From Escallonia rubra (taxonomy: Eukaryota; Streptophyta; Magnoliopsida; Escalloniales; Escalloniaceae): a stretch of 64,000 nucleotides of DNA. Location: assembly GCA_033065855.1 (NCBI GenBank), contig JAVXUO010001958.1:1-64000 (forward strand), written 5' to 3'. Of the stretch, positions 11,051 to 22,600 are shown one piece after another. Position 1 is the stretch's first letter. Every line of letters begins with the position of its first letter. Position numbers and translations under genes: made by a program. Below the pieces are notes generated by a model. That model worked only from the letters and a program-made list of their open reading frames with translations, searched no databases and was not told the origin of the DNA.

Positions 11051-13198
11051 GTAGCCGGCTTGTCGCCCCAGATTCAGGTGGTGACAAATCGTCTACCACA
11101 CGTCCCATAGCCCATAAAGATGCCATCGTGGAGGACTCCTCTGTATGAATCCCGTCGTTGCACAGGATCAAGGAAGGGCACCTTGGAATGACCGAAGGAG
11201 TGGGAGCCTTTCGAGTTGGTTCGTCAATGGGGAAGAAGAAGAAGCAAGAGGGAGAAGACAGATCTGGGAGCAGTTGGCATCCTTGATTTGGGAGTAAGGG
11301 TAATACTGGAAAAAATAGTGGTAACAGCTATGAAAAGAGAAATGAAAACGGTAAACATACAAAAACAACTGAAAAAAGGTAGACACAAAAACGTGGTGAA
11401 AACTATAAAAGTACACAACCATAATTTGTGATTGAATACAAAAATATTGAAAACGAAAACACAATACAAATACACAAAACAAAAAGTGTAAACGTACGAG
11501 CCCTAAATTTCCCACCACTTGATCTGACATTTAAGAAAAAAATATTGATGGCATGCAACTCAACTATGCATTGTCTCACAAAAACAAGATTCGACCATTT
11601 TTTAACAACACAATTTATTTTTGGTGTCTCCATAAAAAGAGACTCGATTTTCTCACTAAAGGCTGTATTTTGAACAGCAAAATTTCATAGACCATCCCCT
11701 GCAATGTGATAATTTGTGAACTTCTTAGGGTTCCGTATTCTTTTCAAGATTCAATATGGCGACTGAGTCTTTTGCTAGTCCAGACTCCCTCCGGATCACT
11801 CTCTCAGTCTCATTCCAGACTGGTCATGATTAGGGCTTCTTTTTTTTTTCCTACCCCGGACAGAAAAGATTGAAGAGATGTACCTATTTGGGCTTTCCCA
11901 TCTTATCTGTAATGTTCAAGATTCCTTATTGCCCCTAACAGTTGGTCCCAAGAATTCCTGTCAGTCTCCTCCTCCCCACCCCAAAGTCCAAACCCACCAA
12001 GAAGCACATACCCAAAAGTAAGATAAGAGTATATTTTTGGCAGTCCATATATGAGCACGAGTGTTCAACAACCTAATTGTTATGTTTTTCTTGAATACAT
12101 AGGCATAATTTTTTTATTTTATTTTTTTCAAATTTAAGCTTATAATTACTACTTTCATCAAATATCATTTTATCTATATTCAAACATTATTTATTGAGAG
12201 CTGACTCTTGCCACCGCTAGTTATGAGCACGATTTGACATTCCATTTATCGCAGATGAAAGAACCATATCACTTTTGAAAAATTCTTATGTCGTCCACTC
12301 TATTGTTGGGGGACATCAGCACGAACGTTGATGAAACGGACATTCGCACAAATGGTAAGTGTTTGTTCCATCACAATATGGAGTGGACGTCCGTTCTATA
12401 ATGTGACGGACGACAACATTCGAGCAAATCTGGACCGCCTACCTTGACAACATGAATGGCTAAATCGCTGACAACTTAACTTAGATCGAGAGCACTATCA
12501 TTTTATCGGTTCTCCTTATCCATTATGGTATAAGATAGCCCAACACTACAATGTAAGGTTCATTAGTTCTGTTTCCCGTCTCATCACCGGAGACCTCTCC
12601 CCTTTTAGAAGGCCATCAGTTAACACTATTTTCCCCTTTTAAAGGCCATCAATTGACACAATACTTCGATACAGATCTATAACCATCAAACGATAGGTGG
12701 TAGTATAACCGTATCGAGCCCCAAACTGGCTTCCCTTTGCCAGAAAAGTGGCTAGGAATTTCCGTAGAGAACGGAGTCCATACCCGAGATAAACTCCCGA
12801 GTAGGACAAGTTTTCACAATTACCAATAGTCCTTCCCGTCCCAAACCCAACGCACACCCCAACACACCCCAGAAAGAAACTTGTTCTTGAATAGAATGGC
12901 AAGCTGCAAATATAGCTGAAGTCCCTTCACTGGTAATATATAGGACACAATTTTCATACATTCATACTCATCCTACTCTGTCAATATCTATATCTTCCAA
13001 AAAAGAGTATTCCATCCCACTGCACATTCTCACTCAATTTTGATCCCTCTAGAAAAAGACCCCATGTGTTTCCTTGTCAAAATGGGGTTCAAAAGCCCTA
13101 AACATGGACAGCTAAACAGACACTGTTAGGTACTAGTATATGCAGGGTTAATTGGTAAGGAGCTGCTGCTTGTTTAACGCCTTTGTGGCCTACCCCTT
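11051..13198. other. Intergenic; no gene seen
   Basis: Contains only short overlapping frames without recognisable content. About 12690-12785 is the second copy of the dispersed repeat also seen at 5470-5565. The last few hundred bases are the likely 3' untranslated region and terminator region of the minus-strand GATA gene. Confidence 0.35.
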
Positions 13199-13969
13199 TT
13201 AAGCAAAAACAGAGCTTCCAGACAGAGCCATCAAAAGCCTAGCTGCTTCCTCCATTTCTCCCATCCTTCTGCCACTCCTCTGTCTCTTCACTGTAGATCT
13301 CTGCCCCTTTAACAGCACAACCTCCTTCCCCAAAGCCATCAATCTCACCTTCACCTCCCTCAAATCACCATCATCACCTTCATCAACACTACCATTTCTG
13401 CTGCCCTTGTTGGTTGTGACAGAGGGGTTTTCTTCCTTTCTCTGCTTCTCTTTAGTAAACTTCTCTTTCTTCATCTCCTCTGGCTCTTTCTTCAAACCCA
13501 TCACAGTTTTCCTGTTCTTCCTAAATCTGATCCCACAAGCATTACACAGTGTCTGAAAACAAAAGCACAAAAAGCCAAGATTCATCAATTAGTACTAGAG
13601 ACAACAAAATCAAGACGGAAAAACAGAAACCCCCTTATACAATCGACCGAAATCAATGAAATCTTGAAACTCCAATATATTAAAGAAAGTAAACAAGTTA
13701 AACAGATGGTGGGAGATTCACCTTGGGCCCAGCCGGGCCAATCCTCCATAAGGGTGTCTTGGTGGTCTTGCAATCAGAACAAGACCTCTGATTCTCACTA
13801 ATTTCTTCGGACAAAGGTTTCTGCAACAAAAGAGAGCGAGATCAAATGAACCCAATTAGTATAATCAATTCAATCTGAAACACTAATCCAGATACAGACA
13901 TCACAGGACCAAATACAAAGGTGGGTACAAGGGTCTAAAAGAATGGCTCACCTTTTGGGTTCGATTCAT
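13199..13969 (-). CDS. B-class GATA transcription factor (GATA15/16/17-like, LLM domain)
   Basis: Three coding exons on the minus strand: 13952-13969 (MNRTQK), 13722-13820 and 13199-13552. They total 471 bp, giving 156 residues, with GT-AG introns in phase 0. Exons 2 and 3 together form one type IV zinc finger, CSDC-X18-CNAC (residues about 20-45), with the plant core TPLWRIGPAGPK and then TLCNACGIRF. A Lys/Arg/Glu-rich basic tail follows (RKNRKTVMGLKK...). The C-terminus EEAARLLMALSGSSVFA is the leucine-leucine-methionine (LLM) domain that marks the B-GATA group acting in greening, cytokinin and light responses. The splice site inside the finger is typical of this group. The small size fits GATA15/16/17 rather than GNC/GNL. 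The gene appears intact. Expected role: sequence-specific nuclear regulator binding GATA motifs. Confidence 0.92.
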
Positions 13970-14880
13970 GTCCTTTGTTGGCTTTCTCGAAGTAACCCAG
14001 CTGGTAATTTTGACAAATACAGCAACAAACTGGGACTAGAAGACTCTGAAAGCTATAACCATATAACCTGTACGGCGGAAAACGCTGATCATCCTTTTAC
14101 AAAAATCAGCAGAGGAAAGCACGGAAAAAAAGAAAAGAAAATCTGAAACCGCAGAGAAGGGATGGTCATGGATCAATTGGCATGTAAGTGAGGAGGAAAA
14201 TAGAATGAGGAGAGACAAAAGAGACAAGAAATGCAGGGGCAGAGCAGGGAGAGGACAAACAGTGACAGAGATAGTGGAACAGACATGCTGTGCTCTCCGT
14301 GGACACGTGCCACCGATTCCCATAAACCCTACTAAAAGCCCGGAGCTCCCCTAAATGACTAAAATGCCCTCCAATTTCCATTTGGTGACACCCGCCAAAA
14401 TCTTGGAACTCGGATGGAGTGACGTGTCTGACCCGCGTGTCAACATCCACGAGTGTAAATATTTTTTTTATAAAGCTCGATTACCTTTTTCTTTTGTTTT
14501 TAGCTGGAAGGAGAATAATAAAAGAAGAAAGTTACAGTATTTGACATTTGATTTTTTTTGAAAAAAATGTTGTCAAGGTAGTTGCAGTATTATGATATGA
14601 TTGTTCATTATTTTTTTAATATCTTCAAGATATATATAGTATCGTGTATGTATCATTCTTACATTTGTAAGATAGTCTTCTTGTCGGTTTCGTTCTTTTT
14701 CAGCATGTGTTCATTTATATTCGTATCTCTTGATAATGTGACGGCAATTTGCTATCAATGTATGCAATGAGAGATCAGTAATTTCATGTTGTACGATGAG
14801 GCAGATGGAGGGCTGTCGTAGTTGGGTTCAATGATACCCTCTTACCGGTTCTTTTTAAAACCATTCGTGCTAGAAACAAA
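13970..14880. promoter_or_regulatory. Upstream region of the GATA gene
   Basis: Because the GATA gene reads leftward, this stretch holds its 5' leader and promoter. Pyrimidine-rich tracts on the minus strand (about 14190-14280) look like a plant leader. No other gene is visible, and I do not call individual factor sites. Confidence 0.4.
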
Positions 14881-15093
14881 GTGTTCCCAACCTATTCTGG
14901 TCGTACCTTAAGGTCCACTACGGTCCCATTTTCCATGAAACGTCCGCAGAAGCAACAGACATTCTCAACGCACACAACCGATCAAAGCGTGCACGCTAAA
15001 GGAACGTGACCAAGCCTCATGACGCTTCGATCGTCGCACTTCGCCCGTCGCCCGTCGACGCGCCATGACACTTGCCCACGGAAGTTGGCCATG

Positions 15094-15170
15094 GCCTCCC
15101 CATTGGGGTCGGCCTCGGCCTCCCCATGGGGGTCGGCCTCGGCCTCCCCATGGGGGTCGGCCTCGGCCTC
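15094..15170. repeat. Tandem repeat, 24-bp unit
   Basis: Three consecutive copies of a unit built on CCCCATGGGGGTCGGCCTCGG fill this stretch. They create a regular peptide repeat in the open frames on both strands, which should not be mistaken for a protein. Confidence 0.85.
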
Positions 15171-15254
15171 CCCTTGAGGTTGGCCTTGGCCTTCCCCGAA
15201 GGGTTGGTCTCCATACTTAACACTTTCACTTCTCTTCAAGAGGCCTTGCATCCT

Positions 15255-15560
15255 CCGCGACGCCCGTCGCCCGGACGTCAACTCCGCGACCCCCGTCGCC
15301 CGTCGTCCGGACGTCGACGCCCGTCGCCCGTCGTCCGAACGTCAACTCCGCGACGCCCGTCGCCTGTCGTCCGGACGTCAACTCCGCGACCCCCGTCGTC
15401 CGGACGTCAACTCCGCGACCCCCGTCGCCCGGACACAACTCCGCGACCCCCGTCGCCCGGACACAACTCTGCGACCCCCGTCGCCCGGACACAACTCCGC
15501 GACCCCGTCGCCCGGACACAACTCCGCGACCCCGTCGCCCAGACACAACTCCACGACGCT
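15255..15560. repeat. GC-rich tandem array (CGTCGCCCGGAC... units)
   Basis: More than eight imperfect copies of units containing CGCCCGGACACAACTCCGCG or CGTCCGGACGTCAACTCCGC follow one another. Unit length is about 28-32 bp, with small length changes. The array is part of the upstream half of the LTR-like element. Confidence 0.85.
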
Positions 15561-15939
15561 CATCATTCGTCGCCCGGACGTCGTCTCCGTGACCCCATCA
15601 CCGACGTTCGGACGTCACACTCCGTCGCGCCCGCGCGCTGCGCTGCTGATACAGCCGTGCCCCCAGGCTCTCTGTCACACTACCGTGCCCCCGGCACTAT
15701 ACGCACTATGTCGCGCCCATGCGCCACCATTGACACCAACGTGCCCCCGACACCTTACCCACTTCGTCGCGCGCATGCGCCGCGCCATTGACACAAACGT
15801 GCCCCCGGCACCTTACTCACTCCATCGCGCCCATGCGCCACAATCATGTCATCATGCCCCCGGGCACCACACTCATTCATCACACCATGCGCACCTTGCC
15901 TTGGTCATGGAACATGCTTCAACCCACTCTCTGGAGTGT

Positions 15940-16480
15940 ACATCACCCGCGGGGATAGGCGACTCCTCCGGGACACTATCTCTGCCAGGGAGCTCTTCAA
16001 CTCCCCTTCCGCCAGGTAGACGGCTCCTCCGGGATGCTACCTCGGCCAGTCGGGTAGACGGCTCCTCCGGGATGCTACCTTGACATGCTCCGAGTGCTCC
16101 GGCATAAGGACTCACCCGCGGGGATAGGCGACTCCTCCGGGACACTATCTCTGCCAGGGAGCTCTTCAACTCCCCTTCCGCCAGGTAGACGGCTCCTCCG
16201 GGATGCTACCTCGGCCAGTCGGGTAGACGGCTCCTCCGGGATGCTACCTTGACTCGCTCCAAGTGCTCCGGCACAAGGACTCACCCGCGGGGATAGGCGA
16301 CTCCTCCGGGACACTATCTCTGCCAGGGAGCTCCAAGTGCTCCGGCACGAAGACTCCCCTTCTGCCAGGTAGACGGCTCCTCCGGGATGCTACCTTGGCC
16401 GGTCAGGTAGACGGCTCCTCCGGGATGCTACCTCGGCCTGCGGAATAGGCGACTCCTCCGGGACACTATCTCCGTCAGGG
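15940..16480. repeat. Tandem array of about 35-bp and 180-bp units
   Basis: The phrases GGCGACTCCTCCGGGACACT and GACGGCTCCTCCGGGATGCT alternate many times. A higher-order unit of about 180 bp, starting ACCCGCGGGGATAGGCGACT, occurs three times (about 15948, 16112 and 16283). This is a nested repeat structure within the LTR-like element. Confidence 0.85.
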
Positions 16481-16875
16481 TGCCTGCGTGACTGGCCTAC
16501 GTGCTCTGGCACTGGGGGCTTGCGTCGGCACCCCTAGGGACTATGACCCCCGGGTCACTCCGAGACGGGAGCAGGTCTTCGAGGGCCACCGCCCCTAGTT
16601 CACCTGGCAGTTGGGCGTCGGGTCTTCCCCACCGCTGCCAGGCCTGTGGGACTCCGCAAGGGCTTGGATTGGAGGCTAGATCAAGGGGGTTCTCTGGCCA
16701 CACCGATGTGGTGGGAGCCAGTCTTTCCTGACAGACGGAGCGACGCTGTGCGGGGCAGGCCGGGTGAATATGTGATCTGACAGTCCATGGAGCACCGGCA
16801 CCCGTGGACCCCCCGGTGACGTGTCACTCCCGGGGAGCGCCACGTGTCGGTTTATGACATCATCATCTCAATCTC

Positions 16876-16883
16876 TATAAATA
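16876..16883 (+). promoter_or_regulatory. TATA box of the LTR-like element
   Basis: TATAAATA followed by GAGG lies about 40 bp upstream of a pyrimidine-rich leader. Its place between the repeat-rich upstream half and the downstream leader matches the U3/R junction of a plant LTR. Confidence 0.6.
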
Positions 16884-17236
16884 GAGGTCTTGAGAATTCA
16901 TTTAACAAGAACAGAACGGAACGGTTGGACTTCTTGTTCACTCTCACATTTTCACTTTCTCACTCTAGACCCCTAGAGAGAAACATACAGGACCCTGACT
17001 TTGGACCTAAGCATCGGACTATGACTGTCGTCGTATATTCATCCTGCGCTATCGCCCTCGCAGCACTGCCACCCTCAAGCTCTGTCTGGGAAGCCCTTGG
17101 TCTCTGCCCTTGTTCCACCCTTGTTGTGTCTCACATTAACATACTTGGAAGCTGACTCGGACTGTAGCCTTTGTGGCACCTCCACGTAAGTACGAACCCA
17201 CCTTCCTTGGCATCACAAAATTATTAGTTTACTGAA

Positions 17237-18283
17237 GGATTAATTACACTCATGTCAATGATTTTAGAGTAAAATTACAGGCGTATCTATTAGTTTGAAA
17301 AATAGGCACTTATGTCGTTTAACCAAATTGAATACCCAAATACATAACGAAATAGTCAAAATGACATTATTGCCCATGACTTTTAATTGAATTTCTTAAA
17401 ATGCCACCCATTTTATCTCCACCACCCTCCGACTGCAGTCGAGACCATTGTCGCAGCAAATGTAGGGGAATCAATCCACCATAAGAACGCAAAAATAAAG
17501 GGGAATCCCAATTTTTTTTTTTTTTTTGTCAACGACTAGAGAATGCAGAATAAAGGTTTTTTTGCAAAGTCGCGGCAGTGGCTTGTGGAGGCGTATCGCG
17601 ACAGTGGCTTGCAGTGGGGGAAGTGTGTGAATAGGGGGCTGAGTGGATGGGTAACCTAGTGATAGTGGTGGCGACGAGGGTGGCTAGATTTGGGGCGAAA
17701 GGTGGTGGGGATTACTTCGGTGGTTGCAGAAGTTGTAAGTGGTAGTTGCAGAGGTTGTCAGTGGTGGTTGCGACCGCGGTTGGTGGTTGTGGGTGTGGAA
17801 GTAAGGACGGTGGCGACGGATTGGGCAATTGGCGGTGTGCGTCTTCGATGGTTTCCTTTCAAAACCACTGCCATCGTCTCGGGACCACCATGAATCCGGA
17901 TGGCTATGGAAGATGGCAAATGGAGCGACGATAAGATAGACATGGGAGATGGGACGGTGATAAGACTCCCTTGATTTGGGCGGTGGACGCTCTTTATGGT
18001 GGGCGGAATTGGCTAGCTTCTGATGGCAGTGGGCAATATTTGGATTTGAAACCCTAATTAGAAAATTAGCATTTTAAACCCTAATTTTTCAAATTAGAAT
18101 TTTAAAAATCTTTAGTACAAGGGTAATATTGTCATATTAAATATACGTATCAATGACATCATAAAAGAGACGCACTTTTTGAAAAGTTACTTAACAAATG
18201 GACACAAGTGTTACATTTTTAACGTTTGTGATCACAGTTCATTACTTTTTATAAAATTTAGTGTCATGGACTATAATTACCCT
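17237..18283. mobile_element. Non-autonomous DNA element with degenerate TIRs (tentative)
   Basis: The left end GGATTAATTACACTCATGTC and the reversed right end AGGGTAATTATAGTCCATGA align with small gaps, and TGAA flanks both sides. The ends resemble a common plant family that begins AGGGTAATT. The middle (17640-17950) is G-rich with no convincing protein. The superfamily is uncertain. Confidence 0.45.
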
Positions 18284-19606
18284 TGAATCTCAGATACGAG
18301 AATGTATTAACCCTTTACCAAAAGTGTTGGAAGTAGAGACAGATCTTGATCTCTAATTCAAGAGTTGTTACATAACCGATGCGATCGGTTAAAATCTACA
18401 TCTACATGTATAATAATATTGCAAACGAAAATTAAAGGGTTTCTTATTATCCTTCGAGAATGAGAACTAGCTCTTGGAACTTGACCTCACCTTCAACTTT
18501 CAGAATAGCAAATGCTCATTTGGTAAAGCAATAACGGAACCCATGAACCAAAGATATGCAGACTTCAAAACATATCCGCAGAGTAACTACGAAAATTTGA
18601 AGAAGTAACTTTTAGACATATCACCCCTCCTCTTGTCATCAAGCTATTGAAACTTCCACTAGAACACGAATCTCACAGCCCTGTGGCCAAGGAGGGAACT
18701 GTCTGCCTCAAGTCCACTGCCAAGTCATCAAGTATCTCTTTACATCCACTCTCTACACCAGGGTACATCGGTAAAATTAACATTTCCAAACATTTTTTCA
18801 TCTGTTATGCAAAGTTGCCCCAAGCATCTACTTCATAAACATAGAAGAAGTATCTTTAAAAGTAAATTTCCTCTGGGAAACATGCGACAACCATGTAAAA
18901 CTTCATACTAAGATGCCACAATCATGTAAACATCCTAACTATGCTTTGAATACAAAACATGACAAAAGTAGAAAACTAAGAATACTTAAAATCTCCACTT
19001 GAATTGGAGAAAACAAATTTGACAGCAGTCCCGATTGCCAACAGACTGTTAAACAGTATATATTTCATTAATAAAGAAAGAATAAAACGACCAATACCAT
19101 GAGACATTGCGGTCAAAAGTAGAACAAGAGAACGACAACCATCACAACAGAGGGTCCTGAAAAATACCCACGTATCTCATAACCACAAGCTGAACAACAG
19201 TTTTGGGAGTGCCAAAACCATACAGCGACTGCAAAGGGGAAACTGACTTGACAACTTTCAAAGATCCCCATCAAACCGATTGACCGAAAAGAAAGAATAC
19301 CGGTGTTTCGAGCTTTATAGAAGAAACAGAAACAGAACCATAATATGATAGACCATCGGCATCATCTACTCCTAGCCACTTGTAGGATTTGAAAGCTAGA
19401 CCAGTGACACCTTCATACTGGACAAAGCGGGACCAAAAAAAAAAAAGAACAAGATGCGCCTGATATGAACCACCACCTATTCCCTTTAAAGGTAACAAGG
19501 ACTTCAATGAAATAGCCCTGCATTGTAACCACCAGTAGTTATCACAGGGTAAACAAATATGAGCATGATAGGGATATTTGAGGTAAAATGAGGAAGCAGA
19601 TTTACC
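18284..19606. other. Downstream region of the importin-alpha gene
   Basis: Sequence 3' of the minus-strand importin-alpha stop codon. It probably holds the 3' untranslated region in its right-hand part. No coding region or repeat recognised. Confidence 0.4.
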
Positions 19607-22600
19607 TTAGTTGAAGTTGAATCCACCTGGAGGAACAGCAACATTTCCTCCAAAGGCAAACCCTTGCTGTGACGCATCACCAGGTGGCATCGTTTCATCA
19701 TCTTCCTCCACCCAATATGTTTCAAGAATTTTTACTGCCTTCTCATAAATCTCATTGTTGTCATGACTCTGTAGGTTCTCAATTTTCTCTAGTCCTTCGG
19801 CATCATCAATCATCTGAGCATAAAGGTTTACTTCTCCTGAATTGCCCAAATTCTTCTCGGCTTCCCCAACCTTCAATATATTCTCAAGTCCCTCTAAACA
19901 GACGGTAACAATTCTTGGGTCTGGACAAACGAGTAGGTCGCACAGAGGCTTAATACAACCTTGACTCACTAGGTACCTGCCATCATAGTATATTTCAAAA
20001 ACTGTACCATTCAACTGAAAATAACAAAAGAAACTTTTCGGGAGAGATAATTGTACTTGATTTGGTCATGTGTACCACCAGATGTAGCATTTGAGATTGC
20101 CCATGCAGCCTCCTTCTTGATGTCAAATTCAGCATTTTGTAGCAGAACAACAAGAGGGCTAATGAGACCAGCTTCTATTACAGCCTGCAGAATCACAACA
20201 TAATGTCAATGAAAAAGTAACGGAGAATCACAGGAAACAATCACCTCCATAAGCTTGTTTCATTCAACTGGCAAGATGCAAAATCTGTCCCAGAAGAAAT
20301 TGAGAACACTATTTCAAGAGCGGTATCAACAGTTCCCTTACCTGAATCTGATCCTTGTTCCCAGCAGTGATGTTTGAGATAGTCCAGCAAGCTTCCTTCT
20401 TAATGCTCTTTTTGTAATTGTTAGTCAAGAGGTTATGAAGGCAAGGCAGTGCTTGATGATTGATGACAAACTGGAGGTACACCAAAGAAATAAATGAGCT
20501 TGCATAGGAGCTTACATAATGCAAAAACAAATTAAAGAATAAGTACCCCCTTAATCAAGTGACATTAGCAAGTTTCACTAAACATTACAAGATCTATCCC
20601 ATACGAAGAATTCCAGTGCAAACAATGTTACATGAGCTTAGTTTGAGTGTAGGTAACAAAGCCTATAACCGATAGGATTCGAGGACTCGGACACTTTCTT
20701 CCTTCTAAGAGTACTTAAGAAGAGTCCAAAAATACCCGTGAATGACATACATAAAAATATAACTGTTGGGGTTAATTACAAAGTACAGATTGTTGAGTGG
20801 GATAAATATAAATAGATAGTAAAACCATGTGTTCTATATCTAAACAAGGTTATTATTAATTTAATCCAGCTGTCTAAAACAGGAGAAGGAGAGATGAGAA
20901 GAGCAAACAGGTACATCTCATCAAACTAAACCATAGTTGCAACTCTTCCATCTGGTTCTACACTACACTTAATATTCCGACAAACAAGACACAAGCCATA
21001 ATTTCAAGGAGGAATTCATCTTCCTCATTCTTATCATCTACTGTGGTTATTAAGCTTGGATATCTGGGTGCGGAAGGGCATGGAAAACAAACAACGCTTA
21101 TGCCATTGATATCTAGGAACACAAACACCATAGAATTGCATCAAACACCATTATATAACAGAGTCCAACCACTTAGTTTAACAACAAAATCTTACTGAAC
21201 AACAATGTAAGAAGCAAGGGAGGAGGGATATATCCATCCATGTGATCTTTGTATCCTCTCCCCTCAAATCAGATGTCTATTCCCAATCTACCTATCCTAT
21301 CAGCTTTTCTAAGATTCTTTACCCAAATAGAAAAGCAGAACATATGCTGTGACTATGGTTGCTTTGTTAATACCACATGAGCAAGCTTGAGATAAACAAA
21401 ATACACCATACAAAACTAAAACTTAGAGCAACAGCCATCAACTACAATCACACCCACTCTTGAATGCAAGCACTTTCAGTTTACGAGGGTTTTCATGGTA
21501 ACTTCTATCTTAAAAAGCCTTAAAATAGATCAATGAATGAAGCACTTTGCAGGTAACTTGTTTACTCAAGAAAGGCATAACTACAAGCAGGAAAGAGAGA
21601 AAAACAATTTTCTGATTCATTGTCCTAAATTTTCAAAGTAGTAATTTGCAGGACATGATAAAATTACTAAGTTTCTGTCACGAACATGATAAGGTTACAA
21701 AGTTTTGAATAGAAACAGAATTGGCAAGATCCACTAAAGATACCGCAAAGTTCAAAATAGTTCAAGAATGTTGGGTACAAGCATTTCATACTCATCAAGA
21801 TTCTGTTACACGAAGGCAGTAAATCGATATTAATTGGATCAACTATACAATACAATCGGGTTAATGGCCTTTGAGGAAAATATGTCATAATATTACAAGT
21901 AGCCTCGTCATTAGGTAGTTACAGTAGCATATTATCAAGTTACACATATCTATGCAAAATATTCCATCAAGGATCTATGCATGACAAGATCAATACGGGG
22001 CATGTACATGTCATACTATGTAGCCCGATAATTAGTTGACTGGTTAGGCAGTTAAGGTAGCATATTTTCAAGTTACAGACATCTAGGCAAAAGATTCCAT
22101 CAAGGATCTATGCATGACAAGATAAATAGGGGGCATGTTTGGCCTTCATGAGTAGTTGAAGTAGGGAAAAAAAATCTCAATATATTACAAGTGACCGAGC
22201 ATAAGTGAATTCATAAGTGCCCAACCTTTATCTATGCAATTTAGGCACAAATTTCAGCAAGTATTAGTGCAGCCTTAAAATAAATGAACAGAGCAACAGA
22301 GATTAGACAAGACCAATTAAGGACAAAAAAAGGAAACTCATATCTTTTGACACAAAAAACCTACGTGCACTAAGTCACCACATATTCTTTCACTCGTTCT
22401 CTTTTTCTCTACAACCCAACTTTACCACAAATATGAAAAAGATAACCAAGAGCATCGAGTTAAGTTTTTAGATGGAGAAATGTAGGAGGTACAAACAATT
22501 AACAAAGACAATGATGCATTTAATTATGGGCCGATCAATCATTTCAAGCATAGCTTCATATGACATGCATCAAAAGACCATGAAATTGGTATCAAATATA

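Larger units (their letters stand above)
14882..17213 (+). mobile_element. LTR-like retroelement sequence (possible solo LTR)
   Basis: A sharply GC-rich block in AT-rich surroundings. It begins with imperfect repeats, then two tandem arrays (listed separately), then a TATA box (TATAAATA, 16876-16883), a leader-like pyrimidine-rich stretch, and an end near GGCATCA. This order (repeat-rich U3, TATA, R/U5) is that of a plant LTR. A possible 5-bp target duplication is CAAAG before TGTTCCC at 14882 and CAAAA after GGCATCA at 17213 (4 of 5 match), so the boundaries are tentative. No primer binding site, gag or pol follows, which suggests a solo or truncated LTR. Proline/arginine-rich open frames here are by-products of the repeats. 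Confidence 0.5.

Noticed and set aside
15072..16448. Long Pro/Arg/Ser-rich open frames on both strands
   Set aside because: They arise from GC-rich tandem arrays free of stop codons; the peptides simply mirror the DNA units and no start context or domain is present.
15255..16480. CRISPR-like array
   Set aside because: This is plant DNA; the repeats have no regular unique spacers and are ordinary tandem repeats.
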